The notes beneath the pieces are model-generated. The model saw nothing but the letters and a program-made list of their open reading frames with translations. It was not told where the DNA came from and ran no database searches. The translations under genes were made by a program, and so were the position numbers. 64,000 bases of DNA. It comes from Vigna angularis (lineage: Eukaryota > Streptophyta > Magnoliopsida > Fabales > Fabaceae). Of this stretch, positions 53,990-64,000 are shown in pieces (the stretch's first letter is position 1; the number at the start of each line of letters is the position of its first letter). The DNA lies in contig NC_068973.1 in NCBI RefSeq assembly GCF_016808095.1, positions 33,598,077-33,662,076 of the forward strand, written 5' to 3'.

Positions 53990-55101
53990 TATTTTAAATA
54001 AACTATTAAATAAAATCTTTATACATATTTCTATGTATATATGATTACTATAATTAAATTTTAGGTAATATCAATTTAAATTTTAAGTATTAAAATATGA
54101 AGAATATTCAATAATAAAAATATCTATATTATAAATTAATTTACATAAATTTTATTATTATAGTTTTTTGAGATAAAAATATTATTATTATTATTATTAT
54201 TAAATGATAGTATTTTATAAAATAAAATTAAAATATATATTTAAAATTTAATTTTATTAAATGATTAAGTAACAAAAAATTAAGTAACTAATTTTTTTTA
54301 TGATACAAACATTTGTCAAAAAATAATTTGCTTCTTCTTTTATATTATAATATAGAGAATATATTTGAGTATTTTGAATTATTTTCCCTTGACAGTTAGC
54401 TTTTGATAAGTTAGGTTAGAGATTATAGTGCCCTCCACCTAGGATTTCCAATTTTGCGACAGGGACTGAGACCTAATATTATCATCTCTCAGATGCAGAA
54501 TTCAATTTGACTCCCTTTTTAGGGGTATATATCAATCCAATTAGATTAAATTATTACAAAATGCGAGTTATATTTTAAATGTTTAGAACTAATCTTATTT
54601 TAAATGTTTAGAACTAATCTTATTTTAAATATTTACAAAATGCGAGTTAGACTATATGTTTAAGGTGATAATAAATATCGAGTTATAATTAATAAAATAA
54701 ATTATTGATGTAGACAAAAGTCAATTTTTCTCTTTGAAACAAATACCATATATATATAACTAGTCATCAAATATATAAATTAATCAGATTATGATTATTT
54801 CAGCTTGATTAGTAATGTTTCGTACAAGATTTACGTATAGTGAAATGTGAAAAGAAGTTGTGTTATCCATAAGGATTTAATTTATAATGTACTCAATCAA
54901 CCATATGATCGTTGAAGACTGTTTTTTAATTTATTAAAAATGGTTTCCTTAAAAATTTGTGTGAAGTACTCTGTTGTGTTGTGTATAAATTTGATTAATC
55001 ATTTAATATAGATTTACACATTGTACTTCTAAGTGAATATTTATAAAATCAATTATAGTAAACAATTATGATTTATTAAAAAAATCATTTAACATTCATG
55101 A

Positions 55102-55103
<2 letters not shown>

Positions 55104-55158
<55 letters not shown>

Positions 55159-55180
55159 TATTATTATATTATTATTATTA
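55104..55180. repeat. (ATT)n microsatellite
   Basis: About 25 trinucleotide units with two small interruptions (attatatta). Confidence 0.93.
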
Positions 55181-56193
55181 TACTGTTTTGGAAATAAATT
55201 GTACTTACAGGTTCTTTATTTATCTGATACAGTCTTATTTATTTCAAAATTGAGAGGTTTTGTGGTAATAAATTTATTTCAATATATAATATACTTATTT
55301 GGTCTAATAAATATGTTAAAGAATACGATCAAATAAAATTTAATTAGTCTAATATTTTAACAGTCCAAAAATATGTCTATAAAAATAAATATTTTCATAT
55401 TAACACTAATCGTGACAAATATCGTCAGTACATTATTATTGTTATTTATGGTGAAGTACTAATTATTATTATTATTATTATTACTTGCTTGAGGTATGTC
55501 CCTATTTTATTATTATTTAATATTATATTAATTTTATAACATACTATTTGTCAATAAATATTTTTTTTTACTTTTGTTCATTCTTTTATATAGATTTAAT
55601 TTTTTTTATTAATTTAAGCGTTAGAAAATCCTTTATAGATAGATATTTCTCATATTTCAGTCTTCAAGAACATATGTCAAAATGTTTAATTTATTCAAAT
55701 CTTCTATAAGGACTACACTCAAATCTTCATAAAAACATATATCATCTTACTTGTTTGGAGATTGTGAAGTTATATAGTGATAAGTTTTACTTTGATTTAT
55801 TGTATATAATCTTATTTACTAAAAAAATAAAATAATTTATAGTGATAAATTCAATATGATTTACTTAATATAATCTTAATTGTTCAAAGAATGAAAGATT
55901 GTATACTGATAAGTTAAATCATAATTTAACTGACACTATACTACTCAATATAAAAAAAATCGAGTGATTATATAATTATAAACTCAGTTCCTGTCGGGGG
56001 TAGGTTCGACACACACATAGAACTCCACACATGATAAGATATTGTCCGCTTTGGGCCAAGCCCTCACGGGTTTGCTTTTGGTACCACTCCAAAAGGCCTC
56101 TTATCATTGGAGATATCTATGTGTATATAAACCCTTGACCAGTCCTTATTTCACTCAATGTGGGACTTTGTTTGCACTCCAACATCCTCCCTC

Positions 56194-56604
56194 AAACAAA
56201 GGACTGTGGTCTTTCCTCCCCCGCTGCGGAAGTCTTTTTTCATCCATGAATATCTTCTCTTGAAAGGAGTGGAAGCAGTGGCGATTCACGGAGGCAAGGA
56301 TCAGGAAGAGAGAGAGTATGCCATTGCAGCTTTTAAGGCTGGCAAGAAAGATGTGTTGGTGGCAACTGATGTTGCATCCAAAGGTTTGGATTTTCCTGAC
56401 ATTCAGCACGTCATTAACTATGACATGCCAGCTGAAATTGAAAATTATGTCCATAGGATTGGACGAACTGGCGATGCGGGATGAACCGGAAGCTGGGTTA
56501 CGGTGCCCAACTGCGCGCTAACCTAGACCCCACAAAGGGTGTTGGTCGATTAAAACAAAGGACTGTGGTCTTTCCTCCCCCGCTGCGGAAGTCTTTTTTC
56601 ATCC
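56194..56604. repeat. 52-bp direct repeats flanking the captured fragment
   Basis: Identical 52-bp copies at 56194-56245 and 56553-56604 (aaacaaaggactgtggtc... ending ttttttcatcc) bracket the helicase piece and a segment with aactgcgcgctaacctagac. The duplicated sequence belongs to the element interior. Confidence 0.95.
56245..56472 (+). pseudogene. Captured DEAD-box RNA helicase fragment (RH35/abstrakt-like)
   Basis: A 76-codon open stretch encodes the C-terminal helicase lobe from [19 protein letters not shown] through [20 protein letters not shown] to [11 protein letters not shown], i.e. motifs IV to VI including HRIGRTG. The wording fits the RH35/abstrakt group of plant DEAD-box helicases. 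It is antisense to the retroelement. Upstream the frame runs back into element sequence, and 12 bases downstream it ends at TGA 56482-56484, so an open frame of 108 codons (56158-56484) fuses LTR/interior sequence to the helicase piece. The DEAD box and RecA lobe 1 are absent, so it is not a functional helicase. Confidence 0.9.
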
Positions 56605-57000
56605 TTGAGTACACCATGGTCAACATGGAGCATTTCTCTTTTGCCCTCTTTCACGATCCATGGTCACAACATGAGCATTTCTCTTGCTCTCCCCGCCTCT
56701 CAAGATTCATCCGGTGATCCGTCACTGGCCTCCTGCCTGGCTCATGGGGGGGCGTACTCGTCTGAGCCCGGTCACCAGACCCGAACCATGCTCTGATACC
56801 ACTGTTGGGGGTAGGTTCGACACACACATAGAACTCCACACATGATAAGATATTGTCCGCTTTGGGCCAAGCCCTCACGGGTTTGCTTTTGGTACCACTC
56901 CAAAAGGCCTCTTATCATTGGAGATATCTATGTGTATATAAACCCTTGACCAGTCCTTATTTCACTCAATGTGGAACTTTGTTTGCACTCCAACAGTTCC

Positions 57001-57420
57001 CACGTGATAATATTTCTTGCTATAAAAACTAACTAAATACACCCAGATGCACATTTATTGAAATATATAAATATTAACAATATTTATCATAATATAATAT
57101 ATAATCAAGACAAATTAAAGTAAAATAAATACATTATAATGTGAAACGAATACATAAAACAATTTATAATAAGAGTAAATAAGAACAATTAATAATTAAA
57201 TTAAAGAACAAATAAAAGTATATGATCTTAATTTAGAAATTATAAAGATACTTGACTACAAAAAGATTGTATCATCCCAAAAATATAGCAATAAACTATA
57301 TAAAGGAGTTATCATATAATAATACAATAGGATAATTACTGAAAATAAAGTTTGTAACCTTACCGTTATCACAAAATAATCATAAAATTTAAAACTTTAC
57401 AAAGTTCATATACTATTACA
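57001..57420. other. AT-rich spacer
   Basis: No gene or repeat recognised. Confidence 0.45.
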
Positions 57421-59640
57421 AAACTATGTACACAACCGAACGGTGATTACAAAGTTAGAGTTATGACCGAACGGTTCACACAAAACTATAAACAATAGTG
57501 TGAACGAACGATCATAAACTAAACAGCAGGGTTCTCGCCATCCAACGCATGCTCCAACGAACACTCCTCCCCCTCTACTCACACCCAAAAGGTGATCATC
57601 GCAAAGAAGAATTACCGAACGGACAACATAACAAAAAGAAAACAAAAAGGATAAGCTAGAGTAATTTAATTAATCATTCAATTAAAAGGAGTATAAACAA
57701 ACATGCAACATACGAGCATATCAACCATACCAAGATAACCATAAAATACATGCTATGACCGACCAAATAACTTGACCATCCGGATTGTATGAATATGTAG
57801 CTTGAGGCCGTTCATGCACTCGGGTGGTGTAGTAACTAGAAAACCATCAGCTGCCACCTGAGGTTAGTCCGTTATAACTCACCCAAGAACTTATGGACTA
57901 GGACCTTCTGCCATTCTCACACAATGCATTACCCATCTCTACTTGAGAATTGGTAACCATCAGAATTTCAGGATGAACTCCGTGGATTTCGTTGTCCATA
58001 CTCATATTTTACCACCTTGATAACCAGCACCGAGACATCCCTCCTTGGAATTCTCTTTCATACCAATAGGAACATCATACCTTATTTGAATATCAATATA
58101 ATTTCTAATACACAATAGATCAATGCAACTATAACGAGCAATCAGAACCAAACAATGAAATCAACATTTAAAGACTAAATAACCTTTCGTAGAAGAAGAC
58201 CAAACGACAACAACACAAACCCTGAGTACAACCGAACGGAAACTCACTAACTATGACAAAACCGAACACCATTACAAGACTGTGTACCAGTACAAGGCCG
58301 AACGCTAGCACTAAACAAGATACTAATACGAGACCGAGCGCTATGACATAAGACGAACATCTACAACTTAGTCTGAACACTTAAGATTGATATTGAATAC
58401 TATTCATAAAACCTAGCACTACTGAGAGACCGAGCGTTACAACAATATGACCGAACTGTATACAAGAATTACTATCCAATCATAACCGAATATTCACGAA
58501 CATGTAAAGCCCATGAGAAGCCGAACACCTATAACTTAGACCGAACGCAATTAAGCCGAATACAAGTACAAGGTCGAGCACTAGTATAAGAATGAGCGCT
58601 AATAAGAGACCAAACACTAGTGCGAGAACGAACGCTATAAAGAAACCGTATACTAGTACGAAAACAAATGTTATGCAAGACCGAATACTACTAAAGCTGA
58701 AAGTTAACACAACACCGAGCACTAATCAAACAGAATACTTACAAGATTGAAGGTGAATACAAAGCCTAACACTTACATGAGTCCTAACACTACTAAACCG
58801 AACGTTAATACATAGTACTACTAATAACGAACGCTAATACCTAGTACGACTAAGAACGAACGATAATACCAAACCGAATACCTGACCTGACCAAGCATTC
58901 AACAACGAGCGCTCGACTTTCTGCATAATTCTGCATAACTTCTACATAATGAAATACATACTAGAATTTACTGCAACTGAATATTTTTCTCAACCCAGAA
59001 TTCACCCAAGATCGGTAAAATCTACAACTCGACAATCACAACATTTAACATGTCAAACAACAATGTCGATCACCCAAACATTCAATTTCACTCACATGCA
59101 AAACCATCAAACAACATTTTCATACATCACCAACCAAACAATTAAATTAACTAGCTTCCCTTACCTCTTAACCAAACCGAACGACTTTTATCCTTCCAAA
59201 AATTTGATCACTTCCAGAAAATCCTAAGGACACCTATAACTCACTGATTGGTGAGAAGAGACCCACCAAAGTACGAAAAAGGAAGTTAGAAAGAGAAAGA
59301 AAAGACTGATGAACACATGCAAACAACAAAGTTTACTTGCATGTGCCAGAAATTCCAGAAATTCACAAGAATTAAAGGAATGAAACTTACCAGCTTTAAA
59401 CAAGAGTTTGATCGGTAGAAATGGAAACTCTTGACACCACGATTCCAGAGGCACAGTCTGATTGTAGAATAAATGAAACGAGATGAAAGAAATCTAGAGA
59501 GAATGAGGAGAAAAGAAGGATTCAGAAAGTTAGAGTGAGATGATGCATGCAGAGAGTGAAACATGAAATTTAAAATTTTCATATATATATCATTGCCAAA
59601 ACCGATCGGTCCAATCAATTGCATACACTTGTCCTTCTCC
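57421..59640. repeat. CCGAACG-rich degenerate repeat region
   Basis: The words ccgaacg, ccgagcg, aacgaacg and accgaac recur dozens of times, most densely at 58180-58890 with an irregular spacing near 20 bases (for example cactagtacgagaccgagcgctatgac type units). The stretch 57770-58090 is less repetitive. The minus-strand ORFs here (Leu/Val-rich) are by-products of the repeat. It may be a remnant of a larger transposable element; no LTR or TIR pair was identified. Confidence 0.6.
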
Positions 59641-61425
59641 ACTTTCTATGTATTTCTTAGTCCTTACAAAGATGATTGACAAGCGTTCAAAAGAATACAA
59701 ACACTAATAAAAGTATATGTAACAATTTCTGACCTGTTATTAAGGAATATGATATTGGATGATGGTTGTTCATGATGGTATAATATAGTATAGTCACAAT
59801 AAAAATGACAATTTTTATTCTCTCTACACAAATATGCATGCTATAGTTTTTTTATTTGTTAATATAATATTTGAGTTTTGTTAACGAGAGTATCAATTGT
59901 ATGGAAATAATTAAGGTCAATTAAATGAAGGTTAGATATGTTTAAGTTAGAATCAGATTTAGTGCTTTGAATGATTAGTTCTTTTAAATAAAAAAAAAAA
60001 TTGTAATCTAATTATTATTTATAATTTTTGTCCACTGATAAAATTTTAGTTCTTACTTTAAATTAAGTCATAACATATTTCTTACTTTAATCTAAGTTAA
60101 AATTCAATTGTAAAAATGACAATTTTGCATATAAATAATTTTAATTAATTAATTGATTAATAATTTTAGAATTTGTTTTAATTGATAAACTGATATTTTT
60201 ATTGGATAAGAAGGAAATTAGAGGAAGACGTTAAAAGATATAATACTAATAAATTCTGAATTTAATTTTATATGATAATTAATATCACTTTTTATTTAAA
60301 ATTTTAAAACAATATGTTAATGAGTTTTACTTTTACATACTGTTTCAATTTCTCATTTTTATCAAAGATTCATATTGGATTCACAATTTTTGAAATGGGA
60401 ATTGTTTTTAACTTAAAAATAAGAAATGAAGTGATTTAAAATGTTTTATTGGGCTATAATGGTTATAGAGAGTTTCCATTAGAATGGAAGGCACGATATC
60501 GATGGTAATCCATAGTTTTATGAGATTGGGAGTGGCACTTTAAATCCTGTGGTCTGTTGGTAGTTTATTATTAGTGTGTGGATGGAATTAGGAAATGGCA
60601 ACAAAAGTTGAAAAATATAATAAGCAAGCACAAAACCCTTATTATTCGTTAATTAATGCTGCTTTTCCATAAAGTTCTCCACTAACTATTATTATTATTT
60701 ACGGTCCATTGAAAAGAAGTGAGTCCACTCTGAACGGTATATAATAATGTGTGTCGACCTACCCAACCAAACTCAACCTTTGTGAGTGTACATCAGTGTT
60801 AAGCACGGCTGCTTATAAAGCCATATTTTTCACATAACACTAATCTCCATTTCTAAAATCATTTACTTAAATTTATGCTAATATACAGACTAATAAGATT
60901 ACAATTAGAAAAATATACTTTCACACACGTAATTTTTATATTCGTTTAACAACATTCTTTTTTTAAAAAAAAAAAACTACAAAAATTTATTCTTTTAAAA
61001 TTATTTTATTCTTATTAGGAATGTTAAATGAATGTCAATGTATGTTATGCTATTTTTACTCCTATAATTATACAGTGTAAAATAAAAAAAATAATTCTTT
61101 AACATACTTAAATTTTTACGTTTATTTAACGTTATTCTTATTTATTTTTTTCTTTTTTTTTTAAATACAAAACTTTACTGTTTTATAACTATTTTAAACT
61201 TGTATCTTATATTAAATAAATATAAAAGTATCTCATAGCAGTGTTTATCAAATAAAAAGAGTGACATATTGATTCCGTACTAAACGGAAAATGTACCTCC
61301 ACCAACTCATATTCTAAAGTCACATCAAACATCTATCTCTAAAAATCATGTCACACCCCACTAACCACTAAGTGCACCCGTTGTCAACGATCCAATGAAA
61401 CCCTTCGCACTCTCTTTCTCTTTCT
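59641..61425. other. AT-rich intergenic stretch
   Basis: No gene seen. The final 100 bases before 61426 become C/T-rich and include a CCAAT at 61392-61396, consistent with the proximal promoter of the next gene. Confidence 0.5.
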
Positions 61426-61435
61426 TATAAAAAAA
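61426..61435 (+). promoter_or_regulatory. TATA box of the small membrane protein gene
   Basis: TATAAAAAAA lies 72 bp before the ATG at 61498, after a C/T-rich stretch (tctctttctctttct) and a CCAAT at 61392. Confidence 0.6.
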
Positions 61436-61497
61436 CTCATGCTTTCTGTGACTTCATTCATTCATCCATTCAGGTGAAATGACAGCAGAGAAAAAAA

Positions 61498-61982
61498 ATG
61501 GAGATTGAGGACGCATCAAGTGGAGCATCCATTGCCTTCCCTCTTGGCTTAGCTCTTCTCATTGCCGTATTGTTCTTCTTTTGCACCTTCTTCTGCTGCT
61601 GCTTGCATTGGGAAAAGCTCAGACCTTTCTTTCCATTTTCTTCTCGGAATATCACCACTCTCCCTCATCACCCACTCACACCCATAACTCCCCCTCCTCA
61701 CAAACCAGGCTTTCCCGTCTTGGTAACCATTGCTTTCTAGTTTTAATTTATCATCATATTGTTTTTCCATAAACAAAGCATGTTTTTTTTTTAGGATATA
61801 ACTGATGGGATTTGTTTGGTGGTGTTCAGATGATGAAACAGAACAGTGGTGAGAGCTTTCCGGTGCTGATGCCAGGAGATGAGGTTCCAAAGTTCATAGC
61901 TTTAGCATGCCCATGTCAGCCTCCGACAAATGAAAGGATCACAATCCATGTGCACAAGGCAGAACCAAATGATTTTTGTTGA
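61498..61982 (+). CDS. Small single-pass membrane protein (AT5G65660-like)
   Basis: Two exons, 61498-61722 and 61830-61982, join in frame to 125 aa. Residues 12-36 (IAFPLGLALLIAVLFFFCTFFCCC) are a strong membrane segment followed by HWEKLRPF. A Pro-rich linker follows (TPITPPPHKPGFP). Exon 2 gives the conserved motif FPVLMPGDEVPKFIALACPC and a short tail. The combination FPLG...CCxHWxKLR and PVLMPGDEVPKFIA is the pattern I know from the Arabidopsis AT5G65660 family, annotated as hydroxyproline-rich but of unknown function. Donor TTG|gtaacc and acceptor ttcag are canonical. Without splicing, exon 1 ends at a stop after six more codons. Confidence 0.88.
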
Positions 61983-64000
61983 GCAAAGTAAAAAACTGTA
62001 TAGCCTTGCTTAAATACCAAGTTGCAATCAGCAAACTCATCTCAAGTTCCTGCAAGAAATTTCGGCTCTACAAACTCAAACATCTGTGGATAGCTTTGTG
62101 TTGAGTTGAGAGAAATGATTAACAAAAGCTCGCGGAGTTGAAGTGATGATTGGAAAATTAAAGCTGTGCATCATCATCATCTCTAGCTGTTTATAACTTT
62201 CCTTCTGGATGGCACAGCATAGAATTTTCTCTTCTGTAGAATTTGTAAGTTGGTAGGAAGATGCTTTAAATGACAGGGTAGAGGTTGGTGACAAGATCTT
62301 GAATACGACAGGGTCCTTCTGTAAGATTGCAGAGATACGGATTGTTAGCTAAGGAAATTAATTTTTCTGAAACAATTCAAACATTTGCACGGTACAAATG
62401 TTTTGTAAATGAATAAATGTTGTGTGTTTGAACATTATAACATTTTTTTTTCTTCTCGAGTTTTGCATTAAATTGTGGAAAATCAGAAACTGGAAAAAGA
62501 GAGTAAAATATTAGATTTTTTAATTATGTGAAAAATAATGAAAATGAGATATTTTTGAATTTTTACTATTATTATAAAGAAAAATGTAAATATCAATAAC
62601 ATTAATTGTGTCGGATTATGTAATATATTTATGAAATAATCACACGTAAGGCAAATATTAACTTAATGAATTATGCAATTTTGTAGTTAAATTTCTTCAC
62701 TTTAGAATGAAAATTTTAAGGAGTTTTTTTTCTGCCGATACATAAATTTAATAATTCAAACTTTGCCACTTATTAAGAAAGTTTTTTTTTGTTGCTTATT
62801 AATTTAATTTGTGTATTTGTGTGTATTTTAAAATGAGGGAAAAAAAAAAGAAAAAGCCAGAGATGGTTTATATAAATGAACAACAATGAGTTGTACGGTG
62901 GACATCGACATCAGTTTAATTAAGTGACGGACTTTTGATAGGAACGAGGAAAATTTATCTAACAAGGTAAAGTCGTTGTGACTTTCCTTCAAAGTTACAT
63001 ATCCGCATGCTTTTTCGATATGTTTGTTAAATAAAAAATAAATAAATATTTGCATATAGATTTTCTTTTTCTTTTAATTATGAACTCTAGAGAGCGCATA
63101 TGGTAGAAGTTACTTACTACTTATGGATGGTAATATGTTTTCATCTAAAAAATCCCACCTACTTTACAATCTATATTAATAATAGAATAAATAATTATTT
63201 CAATATAATGAGTATTAACTAGTACAATAATTAAAAAAATTATAATTTTAATATACATTTTTTTATTTCACTAATTTAAAAAATATATATAATATGCATA
63301 TGTATATCTTAAAATTTATTAAATTAAGATACACATATGCGTATTTAATATTTAATAATCATCATGTTTATAATAGAAGAAAAATTAACACTAATATACA
63401 ATTAATTTTTTAAATTATTGTTTTAAAATTTCATGTTATAATTTCAATAACTTTTTTATTTCATTTTTATACATATTCCTATTAATTTATTTTAGTTTCT
63501 ATAAATTTATATTACCGGAACTTAAAAATTAAAAAAAAAATTGTATTAGACTGGAGAAATTAAAATAGAATGTGTAAAAATTAAAATTCGTAACTTTTAA
63601 ATATGGACACAAAAAATTGTAAAGTTTGTATAACTTGTTAAAGTTAAATGATTGGTTTTTTTTTTTAAACTCGTTCTAATTTACTTAAATAAATTATGGC
63701 TTAAAAATTCGTATTATGGTCATTGTCTTAAAAAAAATAGTGTTTTCGAAATTTCTCTTTTTGTTTTTTTTTATTCGCGGATGTCTAACTATTTTTATTT
63801 AATTAAAATATTGCGATTATTGGGCACGTGGTCTTCGAGAGGACGACATTAGCCCAATATGAAAGCCCAAGATTCAGCAGGTAGTATGAATTTGTCAAAG
63901 GAAGTGAATTAGAAGTAGGCAGTTTCTTTCTCCACCTTCCTGCACTTTCATATAAGAATATTTCCCAATTTTTCCTTTTCCAGATTATATAATGTTAAAA
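61983..64000. other. 3' UTR, AT-rich spacer and a possible next promoter
   Basis: The first 450 bases are probably the 3' UTR of the small membrane protein gene. 62450-63780 is AT-rich without a gene. At 63824 a G-box CACGTG occurs and at about 63851 and 63865 two AGCCCA words, followed by a pyrimidine-rich stretch at 63925-63980; this could be the promoter of a gene to the right of the window. Confidence 0.4.

Larger units (their letters stand above)
51534..55986. other. Very AT-rich intergenic stretch with microsatellites
   Basis: No gene seen. It contains (TA)n at 52901-52953 and 53946-53985, a shorter one near 53359-53380, and an ATT-type microsatellite at 55104-55180. A short duplication of tcttattttaaatgtttagaac occurs near 54570-54625. 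Confidence 0.6.
55992..56995 (-). mobile_element. TRIM/LARD-like retroelement carrying a helicase fragment
   Basis: The LTRs 55992-56184 and 56803-56995 are both 193 bp, with TGTTGG/TGTCGG...CCAACA ends and only two differences seen (TGTC/TGTT; gtgggac/gtggaac). A perfect 5-bp target duplication GTTCC flanks it (55987-55991 and 56996-57000). Minus orientation is shown by TGGTATCAGAGCATGG (reverse complement of 56786-56801, the initiator-Met tRNA site) next to the right LTR and a purine tract next to the left one (reverse complement of 56185-56193). The 618-bp interior has no retroelement gene but holds a captured DEAD-box helicase fragment between 52-bp direct repeats. Confidence 0.93.

Noticed and set aside
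56805..56815. ggtaggttcgac as a possible tRNA T-loop
   Set aside because: It is part of the 193-bp LTR, occurs in both LTRs, and no cloverleaf arms are present.
58168..58722. Leu/Val-rich minus-strand frames that look like membrane proteins
   Set aside because: The hydrophobic pattern is produced by the repeating CCGAACG-type DNA; no start context or homology supports a gene.
63824..63829. G-box as evidence for a gene starting in the window
   Set aside because: No start codon with a supported reading frame follows before the window ends; it was recorded only as a possible promoter.

Overview
The window is nuclear DNA of a flowering plant, most likely a dicot and probably a legume. The genes have several GT-AG introns, the intergenic DNA is very AT-rich, and plant transposon classes (MULE, hAT-like, Ty1/copia, Ty3/gypsy, TRIM) are frequent. 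The legume assignment rests on my recollection of similar repeats and proteins and was not tested by a search.

Genes I could resolve to exons: (1) a minus-strand CIPK8-type CBL-interacting protein kinase, 549-3809, whose 3' half lies outside the window; (2) a plus-strand ODR4-like tail-anchored protein, 11941-18216, 10 exons, 485 aa; (3) a minus-strand phosphoglycerate-mutase-like (histidine phosphatase) protein, 26422-33643, 9 exons, 282 aa; (4) a plus-strand bHLH93-type transcription factor, 45810-47130, 4 exons, 317 aa; (5) a plus-strand small single-pass membrane protein resembling Arabidopsis AT5G65660, 61498-61982, 2 exons, 125 aa. An F-box/FBA pseudogene (19131-25503) is split by a retrotransposon.

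Mobile DNA fills much of the rest. 4536-5868 is a Pack-MULE-like unit holding a piece of an acyl carrier protein gene. 7148-7709 and 14226-14888 are hAT-like non-autonomous elements. 7795-11733 is a MULE with ~250-bp terminal inverted repeats, a broken MuDR-type transposase and an intact antisense GRF zinc-finger gene; it ends about 200 bp before the ODR4-like start codon. 19912-25023 is a very young Ty3/gypsy element with a perfect 5-bp target duplication inside the F-box gene. The large first intron of the mutase-like gene holds a decayed copia element with a TRIM nested in it; the same TRIM family sits in intron 5 of the ODR4-like gene. 35351-36347 and 50743-51524 are two non-autonomous MULE-type elements of one family, each with a perfect 9-bp target duplication; the first has gained an array of about seven 30-bp palindromic units. 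55992-56995 is a TRIM/LARD-like retroelement with 193-bp LTRs and a 5-bp target duplication that carries a captured DEAD-box RNA helicase fragment.

The genes do not form a functional cluster: calcium/CBL signalling (CIPK8), ER-type membrane protein (ODR4-like), phosphatase-like enzyme, transcription factor and unknown membrane protein are independent plant genes. The stretches 36.4-45.7 kb, 47.1-50.7 kb, 51.5-56 kb and 59-64 kb are mostly AT-rich and hold no gene I can support apart from those named.
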